Assembly: GCA_963971425.1 (NCBI GenBank)
Contig: OZ020523.1
Coordinates: forward strand, 18,286,867-18,350,866
Source: Bryoerythrophyllum caledonicum
Lineage: Eukaryota > Streptophyta > Bryopsida > Pottiales > Pottiaceae
Length of the DNA stretch: 64,000 nucleotides
Reading direction: 5' to 3'
Within the stretch, counting starts at the first letter, position 1. Each line of letters begins with the position of its first letter. The position numbers and the translations under genes were made by a program. Of this stretch, positions 44,843-55,498 are shown piece by piece. The notes under the pieces were generated by a model. The model ran no database searches, was not told the origin of the DNA, and saw only the letters and a list, made by a program, of their open reading frames with translations.

Positions 44843-47800
44843 ATGTCAGAACATGGAAGTCCAAGTCAGATCGGTAGAGTTAGTGCACCTACACCTAGGT
44901 CGGTTAGGGCCGAAAGAAGAGCAAAAACTCTATTGGATATAGAGATTAGACATAAATCAATAGTTGACCCATTGGAACCTGGGACAGTGTCTCCAATAGT
45001 GTCAAGGAATATTGTTCATTGAACAATTGGAAGGAGTCCTTATTTAAGTGCAGAACAAGCTTTTAGGATAGACAATTGGGATACTACTGGGGTAACCATC
45101 AATTTGGAAGATTATTTCCAATCAGGTAGAAATACATCCCCATTGGGATGGGCAGTGACCTCTGACAAATCACCAATCGGACCGTCACTGTTGTTTTTGA
45201 ATTCTGAGAATTCTCACTTATTAGGTGAAAGGCTTGGATGGCCTGAAATTAATTTCCGATTGGATTCACCACCCAATTTGGTTGGTGAAACTGATAATCC
45301 CATATTGGAAACTGAACCTGCAGTGGGAGTTAATAATGATCACCAATTAGTACCATTAAACACAGGTTCTTACCAATTGAATGAAAGGAATGAAGTAGTT
45401 AATAACAGAGCAATTGGCGATCAAGCTATTGATAGGGCCGAAGGAATTGCTTATTCAATTATTTATGATGCCTTGCAGACTTTAGTGAGAGAACCTCCTA
45501 TTTCTTGGCATTCTTGTGATGCTCAATCTTTAGCTAGTTCAACTATTTATAGGTCTATTGTAGATCCATCAGAGTTAAGGGCAGCTTTAACCTATAGTAT
45601 AAGTCATCCTAGATCAAGTCAGTCTAGTTCATCAACCGATAGGAGTTCTTCTATAAGTATTACAATATCATTGGGTGAAATTGGGAAAATCCAGTATCCA
45701 ATACTGGTAGTGGAAAACCTATTGTGTTTATATCTCATAATTTACCCCTACAAACTAGATCTCCAACAAGTTTACCTCCGATAGGAAGTGAACCAATTGT
45801 GGAAAATCCAGATAGGCAAAATAATCCAATGGCTGGAAATGTATTACCAGTGGTTATGGCACCCGGTCAAGCAACCGATAGGCCATATTCCACCATACCT
45901 TTCCCAACATTCTATGGGCAGCCAGGTGCTGATCCCGATAGGCATATTAAAGAATTCTTGACATCATGTAATGCCAATAATGCTAGGCATGAAACCCATT
46001 GGTTGGCCATTTTTCCCGGTACCTTACAAGGTGCCGCAAGGGATTGGTTTAATCGACAACCAATTGGGGCATTTGCTAATTGGAATAACTTGAGAGATAC
46101 ATTTTTAGAGACCTTTAGACCAATTGCTTTTAATGGTAGATTAATGGATCAACTCCATGATCTAACTATGAATCAAGGGGAGACCATTGATTCATATTAT
46201 GGACGGTTTAGTGATATAATAATAAGGATACCTCAAGACCAAGTGGTTTCCAATGAGGAGAAAATGAGAATTTTTATAAAAGGATTAACACCTTCTAGGT
46301 TAAGAACGAGTGTTAAAGAGGGACAACCGGCAAATTTGGCTGCGGCTTATGCTAGAGCTAAATTTATGGAAGAAACCCTTTATGAAGATTTATTGGGAGT
46401 AGCGGTACAATCCCATGTCCAATATATACTTCCTCCATCTAAAACTGATTATATGGGAATGCCTAACACTTATAATTCTGGTCCAGCGTATGTTGGTCCA
46501 AATAAGAGTTATATGCCTAATCCCTATTATGTGTCACAACCGGTGGTGGGTAGCGCACAACCTACCCCATTATCAATTGCCACACCGGTGCAAATTAATA
46601 ATGCGGTAGCACCCCCACAAATTACTTATCCTACTCCAACCGCACCAATGAGTGCGATGGAATCTCAACTATTATCATTAACCAATAAGTTTGATGAGTT
46701 AGCGGTGCAAGTTACCAATTCTAAAGAGAAAAGGGGTCAACCAATAGACGATAGGGCCCATGTTTGGTGTACCAATTGTAAGGGTCAAGGGCATATGTTG
46801 CCAGATTGCCCTTCACCATTAAATCAATCACCAGAATGTAGATTTTGCGGCGGTCATCATGACATTGCCAATTGTAATAAGTTAAGAAATAATTTGCGAA
46901 ATGAGATAAGAAATGGATATAGAAATAATCAAGTGTATCAAGTAGATGACACTAATGATCAAATGAGATATAATGCCAATATTGAAACCAAAAATTGGGA
47001 TCCTAACGGTAATAATAATAATGGAAATAATCGGAGGATTTGGTATAACAATAGAAATAACAATGGAAATCAAAATCCCAATCCAAACTTTGTTAATAAT
47101 AATAATTTTAACAATGGGGGATATAGAAGGAATCCCAATAGGTATATTCCTAATCAGAACCAGGGATGGTCTGCTATGCCATTTGGGAATCCCAACCAAA
47201 ATGGACCAACTTATGGTAATCAAGAACCAAGTTGGGAAAATAATCCTAATGTTCAATGTTATAACTGCAAACAATGGGGTCACTTTTCTAGGAATTGTCC
47301 AAATGCTCGGGCAAATGTCCCATACGTTCCCCAATGTGGTAATTGTAAACAAGCAGGACATACTAGTGCGGAGTGTAATGGCCCTAGACAATTGGGACCG
47401 AGGGATACTGATGGATTGGTAAGAAATAAAGACACTAGTGCTAAATTGGTTTTATTGGAAACATGTCCAGTTAATGACCCTAATAATAATAACAATAATT
47501 GTGGTGTAAATTATGTGGGTCTAATATGTGAGGATCAACTTGAGGAATTAATGAAAACTCACAAATCTAATGTCCAATATATTAATAATGTGGAAAGAGT
47601 TGTCACTAGGGCTAGAGCCCATAAGGAAAAGCCTGATGGGACTCAACCTTTAATTATGGCTGATGTGACATCACCAATTGTAATAGAACAAAGTAGGAAT
47701 GATCAACCCATTGATAATCATCCTATTGTACCTCCTGTCCCTGTAGGGAGTAATTTGCCCCATGGGAACACCAGGCAGCCTATAGGTGATAATCCAATTG

Positions 47801-48414
47801 CAGTACCTTCTAAGGATGATCTGAGAGGTCCAATTGGCCACACAGAATCCAAGGGTACCAAGTCGTTAAATCCAATTGTTAATGAGGATTACAGGCCATT
47901 TAACCCTGCTCCGGCAGTATTTACACATCCATTGGGTAAACAAGTGAAACCAGTTGTTACCCAATTGGATCAAAATGAAGATGGTGTGATTGAGCCAGAT
48001 CATCCCAATTGGCAGAGACATGAGATCCCTGCCATACCACAGTCTTTTTCTATGAGTAATCCAGTCCGAGTGAATAAATCCCATAGGAGTAGAAAATCTA
48101 AACCCATGGCTATCATGCAAGACATTCCACAATACGATTTACTGTCTGATTTGGGAAAATTGAAAGCTGATATAACAGTCAGACAATTATTGGGAATAGC
48201 CCCTATGTGTCGGTCTTTGTTACATTCTACCTTGGTGAGAAAAAGAATTCGTCCAACGGTCAATGAAGTGGCTTCAAGTAAAGATCCTGGAGCCCCCACA
48301 TTGGATGTTAGCATAGATGGGTTAGTAGTGACTGGTGTCCAATTGGATGGAGGGTCCAGTGTTAATTTAATGAATAGGGACACTATGTTAGCTTTACATC
48401 TGAATGGATTATAG
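44843..48414 (+). pseudogene. gag: gag polyprotein and protease start, one TGA and one frameshift
   Basis: The N-terminal part starts at the ATG at 44843, has a TGA at 45020-45022, and continues in the same frame to 45784. The main gag frame picks up near 45685 in the -1 frame and runs to a TAG at 48412-48414. The capsid domain has LQGAARDWFNRQPIGAFANW and FIKGLTPSRLR. Four zinc-knuckle-like motifs follow (CTNCKGQGHMLPDC, CRFCGGHHDIANC, CYNCKQWGHFSRNC, CGNCKQAGHTSAEC); the second is one residue short. An Asn-rich linker separates them. At the end the protease active site LDGGSSVNLM appears, and the TAG cuts the protease domain. It packages element RNA into particles when intact. Confidence 0.9.
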
Positions 48415-51400
48415 GAAACTAAATTGGTTTTGAGGATGGCTGACCAAAGCCGTGTAAAACCAATGGGAGTTTTGCCTTCGGTAAAAGCCACTATCGCTGG
48501 TCTGATTTATTGGATAGACTTTATTGTATTTCAACCAAGTACTTCTTATACTTCTTATCCTATGTTGTTAGGCAGGCCTTGGTTGTACCAAGCAAAAGCC
48601 ATTGAAGATTGGGGAAAAGATTTAATAATTATTGGTAAAAATAAAAACAAAATAAAATTAAGTATGTATCCTCAACCTTACATTGGTGAAACTCAATGGG
48701 AATCACCTAATGTTACATCTGAATTGGAATATGATTCAAACGATGAGGAGGAGGATTTAAGAACCAATAGGGTTTTGACTCAACAGAAATTAAAGGGAAC
48801 CTATATGGAATTAGGACCTGGGGAGTTCATGATCCCATGTGGTGAGAATACCAATTCGGATAAAGCCATTGAATCATGGTTAACCGATAGGCCAGTTTAT
48901 ACTGTAGAGGCCCCTGTTTCAGATTTAGAGCCACCTTATGAGAGTGACCTCCTATGGGATTATTCTTCTGATCCCACTCCTATTGCAAAACATGTTCCAA
49001 AAGATCAATGCATGGAATTAAATATTGGTGATTTGGAAAATATTAAAATTATTCATATTAATTGTGAACTAACCAATGTGGAGTTAAGGGATTGGAAGAC
49101 ATTCTTTCGGGAGCATTCTTCTAATTTTGCTTGGAGTTATAAAGACCTAAAGGGAATTCCACCAGAGCTATGTCAACACCATATAAATCCGGAAGAGGGA
49201 TCTAAACCAATAAGGCAAAGACAACATAGATTAAATCCTAAATATTCCTTGATGGTGAAAGATGAGATTGATAAACTTTTGGAAATTGGGTTTATTTATC
49301 CTGTACCCTTTAGTGAATGGGTAAGTCCTATTGTTGTCGTCCCCAAGAAAAATGGAAAAATCAGAATATGTCAAGACTTTAGGCGTCTTAATCTTGCCAC
49401 TAAGAAAGATTATTTCCCATTGCCATTTACTGACACAATTTTGGACGCTGTGGCGGGCCACGATTGTTATTCATTTTTAGATGGTTTTTCGGGTTATAAC
49501 CAAGTGAGTATTGCCTTAGAGGATCAACTTAAAACTACTTTTACCACCGATTGGGGCACTTTTGCCTATAGAGTAATGCCATTTGGCTTGTGTAATGCTC
49601 CTGCCACCTTTCAACGGGTAATGACAGTTGCATTTCAACAATTTTTAAGGCATTTTATGGAAATTTTCCTTGATGACTTTTGTGTGTTTAGTAGTAAAGA
49701 TACCCATAAGGAAAAGTTAAAATTATGTTTAGCACAATGTGAGAAGTATGGTATTTCTCTCAATGCGGCTAAATGTCAATTTGTAGTATCCTATGGAAAA
49801 CTATTGGGTCATATTGTAAGTAAAGAGGGAATTAGTACCGATCCCGATAAGATTACCCTATTTGTTTATACCCCTAGACCTACTACTGTTACAGGGGTAC
49901 GAAGTTTTGTTGGATTAGGAAGCTACTATAGGAGGGGGGTGGAAAATTTTGCTAAAATAGCAGCTCCTCTTACCAATCTGCTTAAGAAACTTGAAAAGGG
50001 GGAAAGCCCTATTTGGACCCCTGAGTGCGAATTGGCATTTGTCCAATTAAAAGAAAAGTTAAGTACTACACCAATTTTGATCCCACCTGATTGGAATAAG
50101 CCATTCCATGTGTATGTAGACGCATCCAATATTGCATTAGGATGTGTTTTGAGTCAAAAGGATGTGGCCAAAATGGATCATCCAATTTATTTTGCAAGTC
50201 GCCAATTAATAGCGGCTGAGAAAAACTATTCTACTACCGAGAGAGAAGCCCTAGGAATGGTTTTTGCAGTGCAAAAATTTCGTCACTACTTATTGGGATA
50301 TCCTTTTATTTTCTATGTGGATCATGATGCTCTTAAGTACTTAATTAATAAACCGGATTTAAGTGGGAGATTAGCCCGATGGGTGTTATTGTTTCAAGAG
50401 TTTAATTTCACAACAGTGGTGAGGCCAGGTAAGAGCCATGCCAATGCGGATCATCTGTCCCGATTGGAACCTTTACCATCGGATCAGTTGAGTCCCATCA
50501 ATGATGATCTACCTGATGCCCAATTGTTTGACGTTGATGTCATTCAACCAGAATATAAGGATATTTTAGAATATCTAACATATAATAAAGTCCCATTGGA
50601 TTTTACTCCAAAACAGGTTAATGCCTTAGTACATAAAAGTGCCCCTTACACACTAATTGACAATATTTTATATAAGAGGGGTAAGGATGATATTTTGCGG
50701 CGTTGTATTTATACAAGTGAGATTCCAATAATTTTAGAAGGGTGTCATAACGATGTATGTGGAGGTCATTTTGCGGGTGAGGCCACCGCTAGGAAAGTTC
50801 TATTGGCAGGTTACTGGTGGCCAAATCTTTTTAAGGATGCAAATTCTTATGTTCGTAGATGTGACCCTTGCCAACGTGTTGGTAAGCCAACTCCTACTTC
50901 CTCCATGCCATTACAGCCACTATTGGCCTTATCCCCCTTTGAAAAATGGGGAATAGATTTTGTAGGTCCTATAGCTCCCGCTACAAAAGTTGGTCGTAAT
51001 CGTTATATTTTGGTAGCTACAGATTATGCTACGAAATAGGCCGAAGCACGTGCCACTCGTCATGATGACGCTAAAAGAGTGGCTAAATTCCTTTATGAAA
51101 ATATCTTATCTCGCTATGGGTGTCCTAAAGAATTAATTAGTGATAGGGGTACCCACTTTTTGAATGAAACAATTGAAATACTAACTAATAATTTTTTCAT
51201 TAAGCATAGAAAAACCAGCCCCTATCATCCGAGAGCTAATGGGCAGACAGAAAAGACTAATGGGATATTGTGCAAGATATTGACTAAAACCATTGCAGGT
51301 TCAGCCACTGATTGGGATGAGAAATTGTGGGGTGCTCTTTGGGCCTATAGGACAGCATACAAGGTAACCACTAAATTTACCCCTTTTCAATTGGTGTTTG

Positions 51401-51801
51401 GCTAGGAGGCTATCATTCCAATTGAGTTTGAAATCCCATCATTGAGAATTGCCTTAGATAACCGATTGGATGATGAAGCTAGTTTAATTGACCGATTAGT
51501 TAAATTAGAATCCCTTGATGAAGAGAGAAGAATGGCACTTTATAATACTTTCATTGCTCAACAAAAATGTAAGTCTTTTTATGATTCTAAACTACGTCAC
51601 AAACAGTTTGAGGTTGGGGATTTAGTTCTTTTATATGATAGTCGGTTCTTTAAGTTTCCGGGCAAATTACAAATCCATTGGTTAGGTCCCTATGAGGTGG
51701 TTGATGTTAATACCAATGGGTCAGTCCAATTACGTGATTTTGAAGGTACCATGCTTCCTACACGCATTAATGGGTACCGTCTCAAGGTTTATCATGTGTA
51801 A
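48415..51801 (+). pseudogene. pol: pol: rest of protease, RT, RNase H, integrase, with two TAG stops
   Basis: Same frame as gag. The protease remainder (PMLLGRPWLYQ) is followed by RT (CQDFRRLNLATKK, LPFTDTILDAVAGHDCYSFL, active-site FLDDF), RNase H (VYVDASNIALG, ADHLSRL), and integrase with the HHCC finger (HNDVCGGHF...CDPCQRV), DFVGPIAP, SDRGTHF and the Glu in ANGQTEKTNG, then the GPY motif HWLGPYEVVDV. TAG codons lie at 51037-51039 (replacing the Trp usual in DYATKW) and 51403-51405. No chromodomain or PHD follows. Apart from these three TAGs (one at 48412) the frame is complete, so the copy was mobilised recently either in trans or before the stops arose. Confidence 0.92.
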
Positions 51802-52437
51802 GCCGAGGGCGGCTTTCAATTTGGTGAAAGAGGGGGTATTATAAAATATACGTATCTGGAAAAAAAAAAAAAGATGAAAAAAAAAAAAAAAAGGAAAAGA
51901 GATAAAAACAAATATAAACATTAATACGAAAAAGAAAAGATAAAATATAAAAATAATTAATAAATACAACTAAATAATTTAAAATAAATTTAAAATTTTA
52001 AAAAATAAATAAATATTGAAGCATGTGACAAAGTAGTTTCCGATGGGAAAGAAAAGTACTTGATGAAAGTAGTGGAAGAGACACCAATTGAGAGTTGAGA
52101 GGACATAAGGAAAATGATTATCAGGGTTAATTCAATGTCACATGACAAATCAGTTATGGGCGGCATGCCAATTGAGTAGATAGTGAAGAGTGCCTAACCT
52201 ATAGGTCTGAGTGTAGTCTACCATAGCCAATAGTTTCGGTTGAGAGAGCTCGAGCGAGAGGGAGCGTTGCCGAGAGTTTCCAATAGGGAGTGTGAGTATT
52301 GGAGAACTGCAAAGTAACCGATAGGGAGAGCTTCATTGAGCGTAAGAGATAGATGAGTGGAGAGACAGGTTTGTGGAGCGACAATTGAACAGATTTGGAG
52401 TAGTTTGGCGAAACGCGGACTCAATTGGAGCAGGATG
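51802..52437 (+). other. Spacer between pol and the extra ORF
   Basis: It begins with A-rich and purine-rich tracts (51860-52020), then DNA rich in CCAAT/ATTGG words. Possibly an internal promoter or splice region for the downstream ORF. Confidence 0.4.
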
Positions 52438-55317
52438 GGCGACAATGTTATTATGTTGGAGTCAGACTCCGATGGCGAACAGGAGAAGAGGGAGAGTCCA
52501 CCTCCGGAGCATCGATTGAAGAAACCCAAGTTGGAGGACGGCGTGCAAGGAGATGCAATCGGGAGGCAGAGGCGGATCCAATCGGTGACGATCGAGAGGA
52601 GTGCGTGGATGCCAATTCGCGCCAATGCGAGTTTCTTGCAGGACGAAGGAAGGTTGTCGAAGCTGAGAGAAGCAGGTCTTCAGTCATTCATTACGACTCA
52701 ATTGGAGAAGACTGCAGGGGAGCTGAACAGCCAATGGGTGGAGCAATTCGGGAAGTCTTACGATGCAGCGACGAAGTCCGGAATGGTGAACCTCAAAAGG
52801 GTAACGTTGACGTCAGACCTAATAGGTAAGGTGCTGAATTTACCAATTGAGGGAGTTGAGTATGATACGCTCACAGATGATTTCTTCCCGATTGTGCGTT
52901 GTATCAAATTGGATGTGTTTTCTCCGGAGCTGCACGATGTGAGAAGAACGAAGAAGGAAGAAATTGCGAACGATTGGTTGCAGCTGGTGGAGTTTATCCA
53001 GAATCGACTCTTATTGGATTCTGATCAAGCTACGGTGGAGAGGCGGGCGTTAATGGCAGCTGTGGCCCTAATTCGAGACGGGAAGAAGATCAATTGGGTG
53101 GGATTGATGCTTCAGAGGCTTCATCGAAGCTTGGAGCAGTTGTTTTTGCCCGGATCAGAGCGAGTATTGGGAATTGGAGCTGCAGTTTATCTTTCGAAGA
53201 TCCTGAAGGACCAGATCCAGATTGGAGAGCAGCAGGTGAAGTTGGAGCCCGAGACATCTACGATGAAGCTAACAGTGGCGAATCTGCTCCATAATCCGGC
53301 TCTTTTTCAACAATTGGCAGTCCAAGCAGCACAGAACCAGGAAATGTCCAATTACAAGAGACATTTCGAGGAGTTACAGGTGCGGTATAGCCAATTGGAG
53401 AGTGATCTGGCCGTAGCTAAACAGAGTAACCAATTGTGGGAAGAAAGATTCAAGACGGAAGCTGTGACAACACACAGGGAGCATGACGAAGGATTACAAA
53501 TCCAAGTGGAAGAACAGAGCAAGAGGGAAGCGCTTCTGATTCAATCCAATGAGGAGCTTACGCTGCGGTTAGCCGCACAGATTACTCAACGAGAGGATTA
53601 TAAGACCAAATTGGAAATGTTGAGGGAAACTCAAGCTGATAGCAAGAAGAAAGTGGCACAATCCAATTTGGCAGTGGTGGCTATGGAACAGGAGATACGG
53701 GGATTGAAGGAAGAGAAGGACACCAATCGGTTGAGAATACAAGAATTGGAGGTTAGGCTGCAACAGTTTCAATCACAGGATATGAGTAGTCTGGCGGAAT
53801 CAGGTATTACTCGATTGGGGGTGGAAACCGATGTGGTCACCTACGAGGACTATCGGTCAAGAACAATCAGGGTAGAAGACCTATTAGCCCTGCAGATGTA
53901 TCTTCCTTCGGCAAGAACGACGAACCATGCATACCGATGGGATTGCCAAATCCTTTTATTATTGGTTCAGACACATCAGGGTGATACATTGACCCATGAT
54001 CACTTCTTAAGAGTCTGGGGGTTTGCTAGGAAGTATAATATGGAGGATTTGTTGGTGGAAATGGTGGTCAGGGGAGATCTCCGATTGGTGGAATATACTC
54101 AAGCCTATATAGTGATGGGAGACGTGGGAGCACGCGTGTTACTATATTTTTGCTCATTGGAAAACACGCAGGCAGAACATCGTAGGAGAGAAGATGCCTA
54201 TGGGGAGATTCGAAGGAAGCCACAATGTGAAGAATTTTCTCGAGCGGTGATATTGGATCTACAGCGTCGATGGGATTCTTTACCAAAGGACAGCTGGAGA
54301 CAAGAATTAAGGGCATTGGAGGTGGTTTACCAATCGGAAGAGTGGGTGTTGGAGCTGATTCAGCAGAGTCAGGAAAGGCTCACTCAGACGAAGATATCAG
54401 ATGTACATCCCTCGCAGTACTTTTACACCTATAGGGCGATACAAGTAAGGTTAAAGCAGCTGCAGGCAGCTAAGGACGCACAGATGGTTCTCCCATGGGA
54501 TCTTAACGAGGATGCCACGATGAAGACCAAGTACAACTTTACCAATCGGCCTCAGGCCTTGTTGGGAGCCCCAATGGAATTAGATATGTGGCAACCTGCA
54601 GCAGTATCCACGGACACAGATGAGAGGTTTTTGGGCCGATGGGACAATCTCTTCGTACAGAAGAGTGATCAACCGGAACTGTTGAGTTGGGAAGCGGTAC
54701 ATTGGATAGGGAAGGATCATGCCAACGCTCAAGACCCATCGGTTTCTGTTGAAGCCCAGATCAAGCAAGAGGATCATCTTCGGATATTCGGTATTCCCAT
54801 TTTGGTGGAACAAGATCAGCGTGCGTGTAGGTGCCTCAGGCGTTATCGATGGAAGGGGGATGCACGATTGGATACGGTTTGGTACAACTGGCCAATTGTG
54901 GAGGGAGACATGTTCACGGTGGAGCAATGCGTGACTGCGTATACTAGATTCTACGCCCTCCACCAGCGTCACAAGGATCCGGTTTGCTTCCGGGCCGCCA
55001 TCTTTTGTCGCATACTTGCCTATTGGTGCAAACAATTCAACATGGTGATTGATATCAAGCTTGGAGCGCGTAATTCTCAAGACATGCAGATTTATACGAA
55101 GCTGCTATACATGTGCACAAGGAAGCAACGCCTATTGGAGTTGATGCTGCTAACACAGTTTTTGCCCGGAGGTCACCGCGTAATGCTCGACGACAAGAAT
55201 GGCCTTCGGAGTACAGCCATGAAGAAGTTTCTTGATGATGACCGCAATGGGAGGATTTTGGAGATTCGAACCAACTGGAACAGATTGGTGAGAGAATGCA
55301 ATTTAGCGAACCAATAG
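52438..55317 (+). CDS. Extra post-pol ORF of Athila/Tat-like element, 959 residues, unknown function
   Basis: Open throughout, unlike gag-pol. I start at the ATG at 52438; a frame without ATG extends to 52357. The N-terminus is acidic then basic (ESDSDGEQEKRESPPPEHRL, KKPK), like a nuclear-localisation region. Residues about 100-250 form a globular domain (LIGKVLNLPIEGVEYDTL). About 310-450 is a long coiled coil (LEMLRETQADSKKKVAQ, RLRIQELEVRLQQF). The C-terminal 450 residues are Trp-rich and globular (CRCLRRYRWKGDARLDTVWY). There is no signal peptide or membrane segment, so it is not an envelope protein, which some plant elements have in this position. A DNA-binding or chromatin role is inferred from charge and coiled coil only. 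Confidence 0.75.
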   Translation, partial: GDNVIMLESDSDGEQEKRESPPPEHRLKKPKLEDGVQGDAIGRQRRIQSVTIERSAWMPIRANASFLQDEGRLSKLREAGLQSFITTQLEKTAGELNSQWVEQFGKSYDAATKSGMVNLKRVTLTSDLIGKVLNLPIEGVEYDTLTDDFFPIVRCIKLDVFSPELHDVRRTKKEEIANDWLQLVEFIQNRLLLDSDQATVERRALMAAVALIRDGKKINWVGLMLQRLHRSLEQLFLPGSERVLGIGAAVYLSKILKDQIQIGEQQVKLEPETSTMKLTVANLLHNPALFQQLAVQAAQNQEMSNYKRHFEELQVRYSQLESDLAVAKQSNQLWEERFKTEAVTTHREHDEGLQIQVEEQSKREALLIQSNEELTLRLAAQITQREDYKTKLEMLRETQADSKKKVAQSNLAVVAMEQEIRGLKEEKDTNRLRIQELEVRLQQFQSQDMSSLAESGITRLGVETDVVTYEDYRSRTIRVEDLLALQMYLPSARTTNHAYRWDCQILLLLVQTHQGDTLTHDHFLRVWGFARKYNMEDLLVEMVVRGDLRLVEYTQAYIVMGDVGARVLLYFCSLENTQAEHRRREDAYGEIRRKPQCEEFSRAVILDLQRRWDSLPKDSWRQELRALEVVYQSEEWVLELIQQSQERLTQTKISDVHPSQYFYTYRAIQVRLKQLQAAKDAQMVLPWDLNEDATMKTKYNFTNRPQALLGAPMELDMWQPAAVSTDTDERFLGRWDNLFVQKSDQPELLSWEAVHWIGKDHANAQDPSVSVEAQIKQEDHLRIFGIPILVEQDQRACRCLRRYRWKGDARLDTVWYNWPIVEGDMFTVEQCVTAYTRFYALHQRHKDPVCFRAAIFCRILAYWCKQFNMVIDIKLGARNSQDMQIYTKLLYMCTRKQRLLELMLLTQFLPGGHRVMLDDKNGLRSTAMKKFLDDDRNGRILEIRTNWNRLVRECNLANQ

Positions 55318-55485
55318 GCGGCAGCCAATGGGGACAGGACGAGGCCGTGGCGGTTGCCACTCTCATGGATTGATGGTGCCACGATCAAGAAGGTCAACAC
55401 ACGAGCGACATCAAGTGGAGCAAAAGCGATTGGAGCAGCCAAGACAATCGGCAAGAAATAGTTGTTTGCGGGGACGCAAACAGCT
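55318..55485 (+). other. 3' untranslated region of the extra ORF
   Basis: GC-richer than the LTR, rich in CCAAT/CGATTGG words, no ORF. Confidence 0.4.
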
Positions 55486-55495
55486 GAGAGGAAGG
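55486..55495 (+). other. Polypurine tract
   Basis: GAGAGGAAGG ends three bases before the 3' LTR; plus-strand priming site of reverse transcription. Confidence 0.7.
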
Positions 55496-55498
55496 CTA

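Noticed and set aside
52438..55317. Envelope-like protein, as in some Athila elements
   Set aside because: No signal peptide, transmembrane segment or Cys pattern; coiled-coil and charged regions instead.
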